From: Amycolatopsis sp. CA-128772
GTDB lineage: Bacteria > Actinomycetota > Actinomycetes > Mycobacteriales > Pseudonocardiaceae
NCBI RefSeq assembly: GCF_002904295.1
Contig: NZ_PPHG01000092.1
Coordinates: 204 to 64,203 of the forward strand
DNA length: 64,000 nt
Direction of reading: 5' to 3'
In this document: one piece after another, positions 1-8,162 of the stretch
How positions within the stretch are numbered: position 1 is the first letter of the stretch
Layout: the number at the start of each line of letters is the position of its first letter
Position numbers and translations under genes: made by a program
Notes under the pieces: generated by a model
Database searches by the model: none
The model's input: the letters and a program-made list of their open reading frames with translations, nothing else
Told to the model about the DNA's origin: nothing

Positions 1-81
1 GTGCGGCCGGGCGTCAAATGCGGCCGGGCGGCTCGTGCGGCCGGGCGGCTCGTGCGGCCGGGCGGCTGGTGCGGCCGGGCG
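1..81. repeat. 17-bp tandem repeat, about five copies
   Basis: The unit GCTCGTGCGGCCGGGCG repeats in direct head-to-tail order. Units end at 13, 30, 47, 64 and 81; the first is cut by the window edge and the core TGCGGCCGGGCG is invariant. The two central units are identical and the outer ones differ at two to four bases. The rest of the stretch up to 186 shows no gene that I can support; it lies downstream of the epoxide hydrolase gene. Confidence 0.85.
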
Positions 82-186
82 TCAGGTGCACCTCGGCTGA
101 GCGGCTAAGAGAGCGACTCTCCGACAAGCCGGCCGGGCCCGGCAGGAGCATGCCCCTGCCGAAGCCCCCAAGCCACCGCGAAAAGC

Positions 187-1326
187 TCAGCCCAGCGACC
201 GGAAGAACGCCCGGATGTCGCCGATCAGCGCGTCCGGTTCCTCCAACCCCGGGAAGTGCCCGCCGCGGGGGAACTCCGTCCAGTGGACGATCTTGTCCGT
301 CCGCTCGGCCAGTGTCCGGATCGGATAGCCGATGTCGTCCGGGAACACCGCCACCCCCGTCGGGACCGGGTTCTCCGGGGCCGGTGCTCCCCAGCCGCCG
401 ACCGCGTACAGGCGGGCCGATGAGTTCGCCGTCTCCGTGAACCAGTAGATCGACACGTCCGCCAGCAGGTCGTCCCGGTCGATCAGGTCCTCCGTCGCGT
501 GGGAAAACGACCGGAACTTCTCCGCGATCCACGCCAGCTGGCCGGCCGGGGAATCGTGCAAGCCGTACGCCAGCGTCTGCGGCTTCGTCGCCTGCAGCAT
601 CGCGTAGGCCGTTCCCTCGCGCGAAAACTTCGTCCCCTTCGCCAGCGAGCGCTTTCCCTTCTCCAGCTCGTCCCCCTCCAGCCCCTCGAGGTCGGCTTCG
701 CTGCGCACCACCGCCGACGCCAGCATCGTCACGTGGATGCCCCGCACCCGCTCCGGGAACTGGGTGGCCAGTGCCCGCGAGATCGTTGCTCCCCAGTCGC
801 CGCCGTGCGCTCCGAACCGCGGGTAGCCGAGGCGGGTCATCAGCTCCGCGAACGCCCGGGCGATGCGGGCCGGGTCCCAGTCCGGGGCCGGGGTCGGGCC
901 CGAAAAGCCGTAGCCCGGGATCGAAGGCGCCACCACGGTCAGCGCGTCCGCCGGGTCGCCGCCGTACGCGCGGGGGTCCGTCAGCGGGCCGATGACGTCC
1001 AGGAACTCGACGATCGAGCCCGGCCAGCCGTGCGTCAGGAGCACCGGGGGCGCCGCCGGCTCCGGGGAGACGACGTGCAGGAAGTGCACCTGCGTCCCGT
1101 CGATCACGGTCGTGGCCTGCGGGAACCCGTTGATCCGCGCCTCCTGTGCCCGCCAGTCGAAGCCCGTGCGCCAGTGTTCGGCCAGCTCGCGCACGTAGTC
1201 CACCGGGGCCCCGAGGCGCCAGCCCGTGTCCGCCGGCTGGTCGGGCCAGCGGGTGTTCGCCAGCCGCGCGCGGAGGTCGTCGAGGTCGGTCTGGGGGATG
1301 TCGACGCGAAAGGGGGTGATCTCCAT
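187..1326 (-). CDS. Epoxide hydrolase, alpha/beta-hydrolase with N-terminal EHN domain
   Basis: A 379-residue protein of the microsomal-type epoxide hydrolase family, which opens epoxides to diols through a covalent ester intermediate. The N-terminal EHN domain covers about residues 1-105. The oxyanion-hole motif HGWPGS is at 99-104, the nucleophile Asp is D177 in the GGDWG elbow, and the catalytic His is in the C-terminal GGHFPGLEEP segment. Length is normal for the family. It starts with ATG at 1326. The membrane protein gene at 1365-2999 lies upstream on the same strand, 38 bases away, but no functional link is evident. The natural substrate cannot be told from sequence. Confidence 0.9.
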   Translation of the reverse strand: MEITPFRVDIPQTDLDDLRARLANTRWPDQPADTGWRLGAPVDYVRELAEHWRTGFDWRAQEARINGFPQATTVIDGTQVHFLHVVSPEPAAPPVLLTHGWPGSIVEFLDVIGPLTDPRAYGGDPADALTVVAPSIPGYGFSGPTPAPDWDPARIARAFAELMTRLGYPRFGAHGGDWGATISRALATQFPERVRGIHVTMLASAVVRSEADLEGLEGDELEKGKRSLAKGTKFSREGTAYAMLQATKPQTLAYGLHDSPAGQLAWIAEKFRSFSHATEDLIDRDDLLADVSIYWFTETANSSARLYAVGGWGAPAPENPVPTGVAVFPDDIGYPIRTLAERTDKIVHWTEFPRGGHFPGLEEPDALIGDIRAFFRSLG

Positions 1327-1364
1327 GCCCCGACCCTAGGAACGATCGCGGACAGATCCGGTCC

Positions 1365-2999
1365 TCAATACCGCGGGCATACCGTCAGTTCGCCCGCCGG
1401 CAGCGCGTGGTCGCAGTCGAAGCGGCTGCGCACGCCCGCCGCGACGTCGGGCGGCAGGCGGTCCACCGCCAGCCAGGACGGCTGCACCACCAGGTACCGG
1501 GCGTCCGGCCGCTCGAGGCAGGCCAGGTTCTCCCGGTAGCTCTCGAGGCCGCGCACCGCCGGGAGGTACGTGCCGCGCTGCACGAACACTGGCGCCGGGT
1601 AGCGGCAGGCCGACGGGTTGCCGAAGAAGTACGCCATGTCGCCGAACGCCAGGTAGACCACCGGGGTGTCCGCGCCGATCTGCGCGCGGACCGGCGCGAA
1701 CAGCCGCTCGTTGGTCTCGGCCGCCGCGACGCGCTCGGAGTTCGTGTAGTCGGCGTGGATCGCGTCGAACGAGTAAGGCGCGCTCGGCCATACCGGCACC
1801 GCGAACACGGCCAGCGCGCTCAACGACGCCAGCACCGGCCACGCGCGGCCGCGATCCCTCAGCGCGAGCCACCCGGCGGCGAGGACCAGCAGCACCAGCG
1901 CCGCGTAGACGGGCGTGCCGTGCGCCAGGCGCCAGTCCGTCGTCGCCGACGAGACGATCGGGATCCCGACGCCGAGCGCGAGCGCCGGCAGCACCAGCGC
2001 GCGGGGCGGGCCGCCGTGCTCGGCGGACCAGCGCGCCAGGGCGAGCCCGCCGAGGGCGGCGGCGAACGGCGGCAGGGCCGCCAGGTGGTACTGGAACCAC
2101 TGCCCCTGCAGGACCACCGCCGCGAGTACGACCAAGACCGCGGCGGCCGGCAGGACGACCCACGCGAGGCGCGCCCGCCGGTCCGGCGCCAGCCGCGCCA
2201 GCACGGCGACGCTCACCGGCAGAAGGGCCACCATCGGGACGGCCAATGCCTCGTTCAGCACCGTCCCGGCGAGCGCCTGTACGTCCCCCGCCGCCCAGCC
2301 GCGGCTCAGCGGGCTGCCGCCGTTCAGGGCGGACAGCTCCCCGAACCACCGCCACTCGCGCGGCTCGACCAGGACCGTCAACCCGAACAGGCCCGCGCAG
2401 ATCGGCGCCGCGAGCACGCCGGTGAGCAGCGCGCGGCGCCGGTCGAGCACCGCGATGACGCCGAGCGCGACCACCGCCGTCGGCGCCGTCGTGTACTTGA
2501 CCAGCACGGTCAGGGCCAGCAGCACGCCGCCGAAGAGGGCGGCCGGCAATGGGCGCCGGATCCGGAGGGCGGCCCCGACGCCACCAGCCGCGAACACCAC
2601 GGCCAGCCACTCCGGCTGCAGGAAGTCCCAGTTCGGGGCCAGCGCCAGCGCGACACCCGTCGCGGCGGCCACCGCGGTTGCCTCCCCGGCCGGGCGGTAG
2701 CGCAGCAGGCCCGCACGCAGCAGGAGGGACACCAGCAGCACCGCGACCAGCGCCAACACCCCTACGACGGCTTCGCGGCCGGGGACCGGCAGCGCGCTCC
2801 CGGCGTCACCGAGGGCCAGCATCAGCCGGTACGCCATCGGCCGGTGCACGAAGACCTCGGACGGCGACAGGCCCGCCCGGCCGGCCGTCTCGAGCGTGCC
2901 GAGGACGAACCGGACGTCGTGGTTGAGCCCGGTCCAGGCGATGGTCAGCGCCAGCAGGACCAGCGCCAGCAGCCACGCCGGACGCGCCCGCCGGGCCAC
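1365..2999 (-). CDS. Polytopic membrane protein, possible GT-C glycosyltransferase
   Basis: A 544-residue protein with an N-terminal signal-anchor-like helix, many further hydrophobic helices and a soluble extracytoplasmic C-terminal part (about 420-544). This is the general plan of polyprenyl-phosphosugar-dependent GT-C transferases. An early loop carries NHDVRF, where an acidic catalytic residue of this fold often lies. I do not recognise a specific family. It is the last gene of a minus-strand operon after the coiled-coil and GT29-like genes (26-base gap), so a role in assembling or exporting a surface glycan is inferred. The start is GTG. Confidence 0.55.
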   Translation of the reverse strand: MARRARPAWLLALVLLALTIAWTGLNHDVRFVLGTLETAGRAGLSPSEVFVHRPMAYRLMLALGDAGSALPVPGREAVVGVLALVAVLLVSLLLRAGLLRYRPAGEATAVAAATGVALALAPNWDFLQPEWLAVVFAAGGVGAALRIRRPLPAALFGGVLLALTVLVKYTTAPTAVVALGVIAVLDRRRALLTGVLAAPICAGLFGLTVLVEPREWRWFGELSALNGGSPLSRGWAAGDVQALAGTVLNEALAVPMVALLPVSVAVLARLAPDRRARLAWVVLPAAAVLVVLAAVVLQGQWFQYHLAALPPFAAALGGLALARWSAEHGGPPRALVLPALALGVGIPIVSSATTDWRLAHGTPVYAALVLLVLAAGWLALRDRGRAWPVLASLSALAVFAVPVWPSAPYSFDAIHADYTNSERVAAAETNERLFAPVRAQIGADTPVVYLAFGDMAYFFGNPSACRYPAPVFVQRGTYLPAVRGLESYRENLACLERPDARYLVVQPSWLAVDRLPPDVAAGVRSRFDCDHALPAGELTVCPRY

Positions 3000-3025
3000 G
3001 GCGGGCGTCCGGGCACCGGCTGTGC

Positions 3026-3478
3026 TCAGCCGGTCACCTCACGTCTGGTGGCGACGTCCTCTTCGAGGCGGGCCAGCCGCTCTTCGTACTTGGAGATCGC
3101 GGCCAGGCGCGCGCGGATCCGGGCGTGCTCGGCGCGGACCTCCTCGGCCTCGTCCGGCGAGTATTCGAGGCGCTCCGCCAGCCGGGCCACCGAGCCCGGC
3201 CGTTCGAAGGCCGCGATGCGCGCTTCCAGGGCGGCGAGGTGCGGCGCCAGCCGGCGCTGCTCGTCGTAGAGCCACTTCACGTGGCCGTCGAGCTCCTTGG
3301 TGACGCGTTCGACGTCGTGCCGCAGGCCGCCGATGTCCGAACGCAGCGCGTCGAGTTCGGGCCGGATCCGGTCGAGCGCGATGTTTTCGATCCGCGGCCG
3401 CAGCTTCGCGACCACCGGCCGCCCCGCGACGCGGGCGAGCTCTTTCGCCCGCGAAACCACGCCGTGAATGTCACTCAC
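3026..3478 (-). CDS. Small coiled-coil protein, function unknown
   Basis: 150 residues, rich in Glu, Arg, Leu and Ala, with long amphipathic stretches from about residue 36 to 150 that read as coiled coil. There is no signal peptide or membrane helix, so it is probably cytoplasmic. Its ATG overlaps the stop of the GT29-like gene by four bases, showing translational coupling. Coiled-coil proteins between glycosyltransferase genes can be scaffolds or chain-length regulators; that role is only a suggestion here. Strong third-position GC supports real coding. Confidence 0.7.
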   Translation of the reverse strand: MSDIHGVVSRAKELARVAGRPVVAKLRPRIENIALDRIRPELDALRSDIGGLRHDVERVTKELDGHVKWLYDEQRRLAPHLAALEARIAAFERPGSVARLAERLEYSPDEAEEVRAEHARIRARLAAISKYEERLARLEEDVATRREVTG

Positions 3479-4161
3479 TGTATGATCTCGATTCTTCCGG
3501 AGTCACGCCATGTGCTCAGCAGCCGGGATTCCGCGTGCAGCCGGTGCTCCGCCGTCACGCCGACCTTGCTGCCCCAGGCGTGTTCGAAGTCGGTCTGGTC
3601 GGGTCGTTCGATGATCGACACCCCGGTCAGGCGCACCAGCGCTTCGGGGAAGAGCTCCTGGCACATGTACGTCACCAAGGTGCCCGTGGTGGCCCAGACG
3701 TGTTCGTCGGCCGAAAGCCCGAGCAGGCGGGACAGCGGCAGCACGAACCGCCGGTTCGGGATCGGCACGAACCCGAGGTCCGCCGGCCACCAGTCGGGCA
3801 GCGTCTCGGGCTCCCAGAACAGCCGGCCCGGCTCGGCGAGCAGGTAGAGGCGCGAGGTGTAGTCGGCGAACGTGTACGGCGAGACGACGACCCCGCGGTG
3901 CACCACGACGACGTCGGTGCGGTGCCCGTACGCCGGTTCGGCGTCCGGCTCGTCCAGCGCGAACGTCGTCATCCGGATCACGAGGTCGCTGCCGTCGATC
4001 AGCGCGGCCCGCTCGGCGTCGGAGGCCATCGGCGCGTTCCCGACCACCGCGATCGTCTCCACGCGCTGCCCGCGGGCGTAGGCGAGCAGGAGGTCGCGGA
4101 ACATGCGGGCGGTGTCGTCGAGCTGCTCGGAAGCTTCGTCCGCGAACTGAGTCCGATTCAT
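3475..4161 (-). CDS. GT29-like sialyltransferase candidate
   Basis: A 228-residue protein with no membrane segment. Residues 38-63 (AVVGN, then LIDGSDLVIRM) match the pattern of sialylmotif L, which binds CMP-sugar in GT29 sialyltransferases; GHRTD follows at 79-83. Residues 157-182 (TTGTLVTYMCQELFPE, then LTGVSI) resemble sialylmotif S. H206 and E211 fit the HX4E motif VS. It is divergently placed 101 bases from the CMP-sialate synthetase gene, which supports a CMP-nonulosonate donor. Family membership is inferred from motifs and context; bacterial GT29 members are uncommon. The acceptor is unknown. A different nucleotide-sugar-binding fold remains possible. Confidence 0.6.
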   Translation of the reverse strand: MNRTQFADEASEQLDDTARMFRDLLLAYARGQRVETIAVVGNAPMASDAERAALIDGSDLVIRMTTFALDEPDAEPAYGHRTDVVVVHRGVVVSPYTFADYTSRLYLLAEPGRLFWEPETLPDWWPADLGFVPIPNRRFVLPLSRLLGLSADEHVWATTGTLVTYMCQELFPEALVRLTGVSIIERPDQTDFEHAWGSKVGVTAEHRLHAESRLLSTWRDSGRIEIIQ

Positions 4162-4262
4162 CGCTCCCCCATGGCATCGGTGACCGGGGCCGCCGTCGGG
4201 CGGCAGCCGAGCAGACGGACAATAGCCGACAGACCACCGTCGTTTCCCGGAAGGGGTCCCCT
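4162..4262. promoter_or_regulatory. Divergent promoter region between GT29-like gene and neuA
   Basis: 101 bases separate the two divergent starts, so both promoters must lie here. AAGGGG just upstream of the neuA GTG is a plausible ribosome-binding site. I could not assign -10 or -35 boxes with confidence. Confidence 0.4.
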
Positions 4263-4937
4263 GTGACCGCGCTGGCCATCGTCCCGGCGAGGGGCGGCTC
4301 CGTGGGGCTGCCGGGCAAGAACCTGGCGCCCTTCCGGGGCCGGCCGCTGGTCGCGCACACCGTGCACACGGCCGTTTCCGCCGGGATCGCCGACGTCGTC
4401 GTCACCACCGACGACGCCGCCATCGCCGCCGCGGCCGAGGCGGAGGGCGCCCGGACCGTCCACCGGCCCGCCCACCTCGCGGAGGCGACGAGCCGGACGC
4501 TGCCCGCGGTCACCCACGCCATCGACACGCTCGGCGTCGCGGATTCGACCCTGATCCTCCTGCTCCAGCCCACTTCGCCGCTGCGGACGGCCGAGGACAT
4601 CGCCGAGTGCCTCGACATCCACGCGGACCGGCCCACCGGTTCCGTGGTGCAGATGTGCCAGTCGGCCGAGCACCACCCGCTCAAGGTGTGCCTGCAGACG
4701 CCGGACGGCGGCATCGCCCCGGTCCGGGACTGGGCCGACCTCGAAGCTCCCCGCCAGACGCTGCCCGTCGTGCTGCGCCCCACCGGCGGCATCTACCTGG
4801 TCCGCGCCGGCGACCTCCGCCGGCACGAACGGTTCTTCATCCCTGAGGTGCGGCCCCAGTTCGTGCCGGTCGAGCGGGCGATCGACATCGACTCCGCCGC
4901 GGATCTGGTGCTGGCCGAGCAACACGTCTCCGGTTAG
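4263..4937 (+). CDS. neuA: CMP-N-acylneuraminate cytidylyltransferase
   Basis: 224 residues. Activates a nonulosonic acid with CTP to give the CMP-sugar donor. The N-terminal nucleotide-binding signature IVPARGGSVGLPGKNL is characteristic of the NeuA/KdsB/PseF family. LLQPTSPLRTAEDI and the C-terminal IDIDSAADL segment are also typical. It begins with GTG at 4263. Its stop overlaps the stop of convergent neuC by four bases. The closest function is CMP-sialate synthetase; legionaminate or pseudaminate specificity cannot be excluded, but no dedicated genes of those pathways adjoin. Confidence 0.88.
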   Translation: MTALAIVPARGGSVGLPGKNLAPFRGRPLVAHTVHTAVSAGIADVVVTTDDAAIAAAAEAEGARTVHRPAHLAEATSRTLPAVTHAIDTLGVADSTLILLLQPTSPLRTAEDIAECLDIHADRPTGSVVQMCQSAEHHPLKVCLQTPDGGIAPVRDWADLEAPRQTLPVVLRPTGGIYLVRAGDLRRHERFFIPEVRPQFVPVERAIDIDSAADLVLAEQHVSG

Positions 4938-6064
4938 CGGTCCACGAAGGCCTTGTACAGCGAAGGCCGCCAGAGCTCTTCGCCCTCGAGCAGGTCGATG
5001 ATCCGGCGGTGCGCGCCCGGCTCGCCGAACTCGGTGTGCGGCGCGCACCGGCCCATCGCACGGGCCTTGCCGATCCCGGCCGTGACGGCTTCCGCGGTCG
5101 GGTCGACCGACAGCACGCTGGGCGCCATCGCCCGGTTGCGCTGCCGGGTGCCGACGGTGACCGATGGCGTGCCCAGCACCGGCGCCTCGCGCACGCCGGC
5201 GCTCGAGTTGCCCAGCACGACGGCCGCGTTCTTCATCAAGGTGACGAAGTACTCGAACCGCATCGACGGCAGGCGCACGAACCGGGGACCTTCGAGCCGG
5301 TCGAGCTCGCTCCGGATCTCGCGGCAGCCTTCGTCGTTGTTCGGGTCGATGACGACCCAGTTGCCCTCGGTGAGCACGGCGTCGACCACGGCAGCCGCGT
5401 TGCGCCGGTTGAGGTCGCGCTCGGTCGTCACCGGGTGCAGGGCGAGCAGGCCGTAGTCGGTGAACGGGATCTCGTAGTGGCGCCGGACCTCGTCGAGGTC
5501 GGGCAGCCGCGCCGACGTCAGGACGTCCACCTCGGGACTGCCCACGACGAAGATCCGGCCCTCCTCCTCGCCGAGCTGCAGCAGCCGGCGCCGGGCCGTC
5601 TCGTTGGCGACCAGGTGGATGTGGGCGTGCTTCGACAGCGAGTGCCGGATGACGTCGTCGATCGTGCCGCTGACCTCGCCGCCTTCGATGTGCACGACCC
5701 GCACGTTGGCCAGCGACCCGACGATCGCGCCGGCGAGCGCCTCGACGCGGTCGCCGTGCACGACGATCGCCGCCGGCTGCTCCTCGTGCACCAGCCGGGC
5801 CAGCGCCTGGACGGTGTTGGCCAGCACGAGCGCCATCGGCTCGTCCTCGATCTGGTTCGGGATCAGGTGCAGCCGCTGCAGCCCGGCCAGCTCGATCTCG
5901 CGCACGGTGTAGCCGTAGCTGCGCAGCATGTGCATGCCGGTGACGACGATGCGGGCGGACAGCACCGGGCTCCGCTGCACGGCGAGCATGACGTCGCGCA
6001 GCTTCCCGAAGTCGGCGCGGGTCCCGGTGAGGAAGAGGACCTCACGCCGCCCGGTCTCAGCCAA
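4934..6064 (-). CDS. neuC: UDP-N-acetylglucosamine 2-epimerase, hydrolysing
   Basis: 376 residues. This family converts UDP-GlcNAc to ManNAc and UDP, the entry step to sialic acid. The N-terminal LFLTGTRADFGKL motif is the hallmark of NeuC-type rather than WecB-type enzymes. VHGDRVEAL, VHIEGGEVSGTIDD and the C-terminal GNSSAGVREAP motif, which binds UDP, are all present. The likely start is TTG at 6064, overlapping the neuB stop by eight bases, so the two are translationally coupled with neuB first. LegG-type enzymes look similar, but a matching dehydratase and aminotransferase are not adjacent. Confidence 0.88.
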   Translation of the reverse strand: MAETGRREVLFLTGTRADFGKLRDVMLAVQRSPVLSARIVVTGMHMLRSYGYTVREIELAGLQRLHLIPNQIEDEPMALVLANTVQALARLVHEEQPAAIVVHGDRVEALAGAIVGSLANVRVVHIEGGEVSGTIDDVIRHSLSKHAHIHLVANETARRRLLQLGEEEGRIFVVGSPEVDVLTSARLPDLDEVRRHYEIPFTDYGLLALHPVTTERDLNRRNAAAVVDAVLTEGNWVVIDPNNDEGCREIRSELDRLEGPRFVRLPSMRFEYFVTLMKNAAVVLGNSSAGVREAPVLGTPSVTVGTRQRNRAMAPSVLSVDPTAEAVTAGIGKARAMGRCAPHTEFGEPGAHRRIIDLLEGEELWRPSLYKAFVDR

Positions 6065-7082
6065 GGTCCGCCCAGCTCACCTGCGTGTTCGCCGGCAGCG
6101 CCCGGGTGACCGCCCGGCCGAGCAGGCTCTCGTAGTCCTTGGCCTTGATCTCGCCGGTGCCCGGGCGCTTGACCCAGATGTTGTCCGTGGTCAGCGCCTC
6201 ACCTTCGGCGACGTCCTTGGTGGTCACGACGCAGGCGTAGGCGAAGTCGATCGTCGGCTGTTCCTCGGCCAGGATCTGCTTCGACCCGCCGCGCGAGGCG
6301 TGGATCAGCCGCGAGCCCTCGACGAGCTGCTTGAACTCGGCGGGCGTCGACGAGACCGGGATGTCCGGGCCCGGCCAGCTCATGTCGGAGGTGAAGTGCC
6401 GCTCCAGCACGGACGCGCCGAGCGCGACCGCGCCCAGGCATGGGTAGATCGTGGTGGTGTGGTCGGAAAGCCCGAGTTCCGCGTCCGGGAAGGCCGCGTG
6501 CAGCTCCGCGAGCGCGCCGAGGCGCACCTGCTCCGGCGGCGTCGGGTACAGGGACGTGCAGTGCAGCAGCGCGAACCCGGCCCCCGCGGCCCGCAGGATC
6601 TCGACGGCCGGGGTGATGGACGCGATGTCGTTCATCCCGGTCGAGAGGATGACGGGCTTGCCGAACGACGCGACGTGGCGGATCAGCGGGTAGTTGTTGC
6701 ACTCCCCCGAGCCGATCTTGAAGCCCTCGACACCCAGCTCGGCCAGCCGGTCGGCGGCCGCGCGCGAGAACGGCGTCGACAGGAAGACGAGCCCGCGCTC
6801 CTCGGCGTGCGCCTTGATCTCGCGCTCGTCCTCGGCGGTGAGGGCGACGCGGTTCATCATGTCCCAGATCGGCTCGTCGGCGTTGCCGGGCACGACGTCG
6901 TTCGGGATCATCTCGTCGTCGACGACGTGGGTCTGGATCTTGACGACCTGGACGCCGGCGTCCGCGGCGTCGTCGACCATCTTGTGTGCCTTCTTGGGGT
7001 CGCCCTCGTGGTTGATCCCGATCTCGGCGATCACGAGAGGGGGGTGGTCGGCGCCGACCGGGTGCTCGCCGAGCATGAACAT
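6057..7082 (-). CDS. neuB: N-acetylneuraminate synthase
   Basis: 341 residues. Condenses an N-acyl-mannosamine-type sugar with phosphoenolpyruvate. The TIM-barrel domain carries VIAEIGINHEGD near the N terminus, KIGSGECNNYPLI, ILSTGMND and LHCTSLYPTP; the C-terminal SAF antifreeze-like domain starts at about 285 with VVTTKDVAEGEALT. The start was set at the ATG at 7082 because GGAGG lies five bases upstream; a reading frame upstream to 7211 adds a non-homologous tail. It is the first gene of a neuB-neuC operon, divergent from wzm. Confidence 0.9.
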   Translation of the reverse strand: MFMLGEHPVGADHPPLVIAEIGINHEGDPKKAHKMVDDAADAGVQVVKIQTHVVDDEMIPNDVVPGNADEPIWDMMNRVALTAEDEREIKAHAEERGLVFLSTPFSRAAADRLAELGVEGFKIGSGECNNYPLIRHVASFGKPVILSTGMNDIASITPAVEILRAAGAGFALLHCTSLYPTPPEQVRLGALAELHAAFPDAELGLSDHTTTIYPCLGAVALGASVLERHFTSDMSWPGPDIPVSSTPAEFKQLVEGSRLIHASRGGSKQILAEEQPTIDFAYACVVTTKDVAEGEALTTDNIWVKRPGTGEIKAKDYESLLGRAVTRALPANTQVSWADLG

Positions 7083-7205
7083 GGAGACCTCCGGGTCGCT
7101 GCGTGGCTGCGGGCCGTCTCCGACCTTATCCCGTGGCCCGCGCGAGCAGCCCGGCCCCAGTGCCCTGTCAAGGCCGCCGGACCTCCCATCGGTACCCTCG
7201 TCCAC
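7083..7205. promoter_or_regulatory. Divergent promoter region between neuB and wzm
   Basis: 123 bases lie between the neuB ATG and the chosen wzm GTG. The neuB ribosome-binding site GGAGG is at its left edge. No operator-like inverted repeat stood out. Confidence 0.35.
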
Positions 7206-8159
7206 GTGCATGCCACCAGCACGGTTCAGGCCGCGGACTCACCCGTAGCGACGTCGGCGCCCCCGACGTCGGACAGCAAGACGTTCTCGCGTGCCTTCGC
7301 CGACATCAAGGCCGGTTTCTCCGCCCGCGAGCTGTGGGGTCACCTCGGCTGGCAGGACATCAAGCAGCGCTACCGCCGCTCGGTGATCGGGCCCTTCTGG
7401 ATCACCATCAGCCAGGCCGTCATCGCGCTCGGGCTCGGGCTGCTGTACTCGCAGCTGTTCCACTCGCCGATCCAGGTGTTCCTGCCCTACCTCTCGACCG
7501 GCTTCATCCTGTGGGGCTTCATCAGCGGCTGCCTCTCCGAGGGCATGGAGACGTTCATCGCGAACGAGGGGCTGATCAAGCAGCTCCCGGCGCCGCTGAG
7601 CGTGTACATGCTGCGCACGGTGTGGCGCCAGACGCTGCTGCTGGCGCACAACATGATCGTGTACGTCGTGGTGCTGGTCATCTTCTTCGGCGCGCTGGAC
7701 AACCCGTATTCGCTGGGTTCGAAGGACGGGCTCTGCAGCGGCGACCTGTTCTGCCACCCCGGCCTCAGCTGGAACATCCTGCTGGCCATCCCCGGGTTCC
7801 TGCTGCTCGCGCTGAACGCGGGCTGGGTGACGCTGCTGCTCGGCATCATCTCGACCCGCTTCCGCGACATCCCGCAGGTGATCAACTCGCTGATCCAGCT
7901 GCTGTTCTACGGCACGCCGATCGTCTGGCCGGTGGACCAGCTCCTCGGCGGCGGCGCGCGCGAAGGCATTTCCTGGGTGCTGCCGATCATCCAGCTGAAC
8001 CCGCTGTACCACTTCATGCAGGTGGTCCGGGCGCCGCTGCTCGGGCAGTCGTTCACGCCGGGGAACTGGATCGTCGTCGGCGGCATCACCATCGTCGGCT
8101 GGGCGCTCGCGCTCGTCGCGATGCGCAACTACCGTGCCCGCGTCTCCTACTGGGTGTGA
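7206..8159 (+). CDS. wzm: Galactan/polysaccharide ABC exporter permease (Wzm family)
   Basis: About 317 residues with six predicted membrane helices of the ABC-2 type. It carries the amphipathic segment with WGHLGWQDIKQRYRRS before the first helix, common to Wzm/RfbD polysaccharide exporters. With the ATPase three bases downstream and glfT1 following, it matches the mycobacterial Rv3783-Rv3781 system thought to flip lipid-linked galactan across the membrane. The start is uncertain: GTG at 7206 is used, with a weak ribosome-binding site. The much longer open frame back to 5928 runs antisense to neuC/neuB and is not coding. Confidence 0.88.
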   Translation: MHATSTVQAADSPVATSAPPTSDSKTFSRAFADIKAGFSARELWGHLGWQDIKQRYRRSVIGPFWITISQAVIALGLGLLYSQLFHSPIQVFLPYLSTGFILWGFISGCLSEGMETFIANEGLIKQLPAPLSVYMLRTVWRQTLLLAHNMIVYVVVLVIFFGALDNPYSLGSKDGLCSGDLFCHPGLSWNILLAIPGFLLLALNAGWVTLLLGIISTRFRDIPQVINSLIQLLFYGTPIVWPVDQLLGGGAREGISWVLPIIQLNPLYHFMQVVRAPLLGQSFTPGNWIVVGGITIVGWALALVAMRNYRARVSYWV

Positions 8160-8162
8160 CAA

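Noticed and set aside
1..81. CRISPR array
   Set aside because: Units are contiguous with no spacers of unique sequence and no cas genes are present.
4263..7082. Legionaminic or pseudaminic acid pathway
   Set aside because: No adjacent dehydratase, C4 aminotransferase and N-acetyltransferase set; NeuC is the hydrolysing UDP-GlcNAc type, which points to a Neu5Ac-like product, though not proven.
5928..8159. A single 743-residue protein combining a long N-terminal extension with the Wzm permease
   Set aside because: The upstream part is antisense to neuC and neuB and is not homologous to Wzm; the permease starts near 7206.
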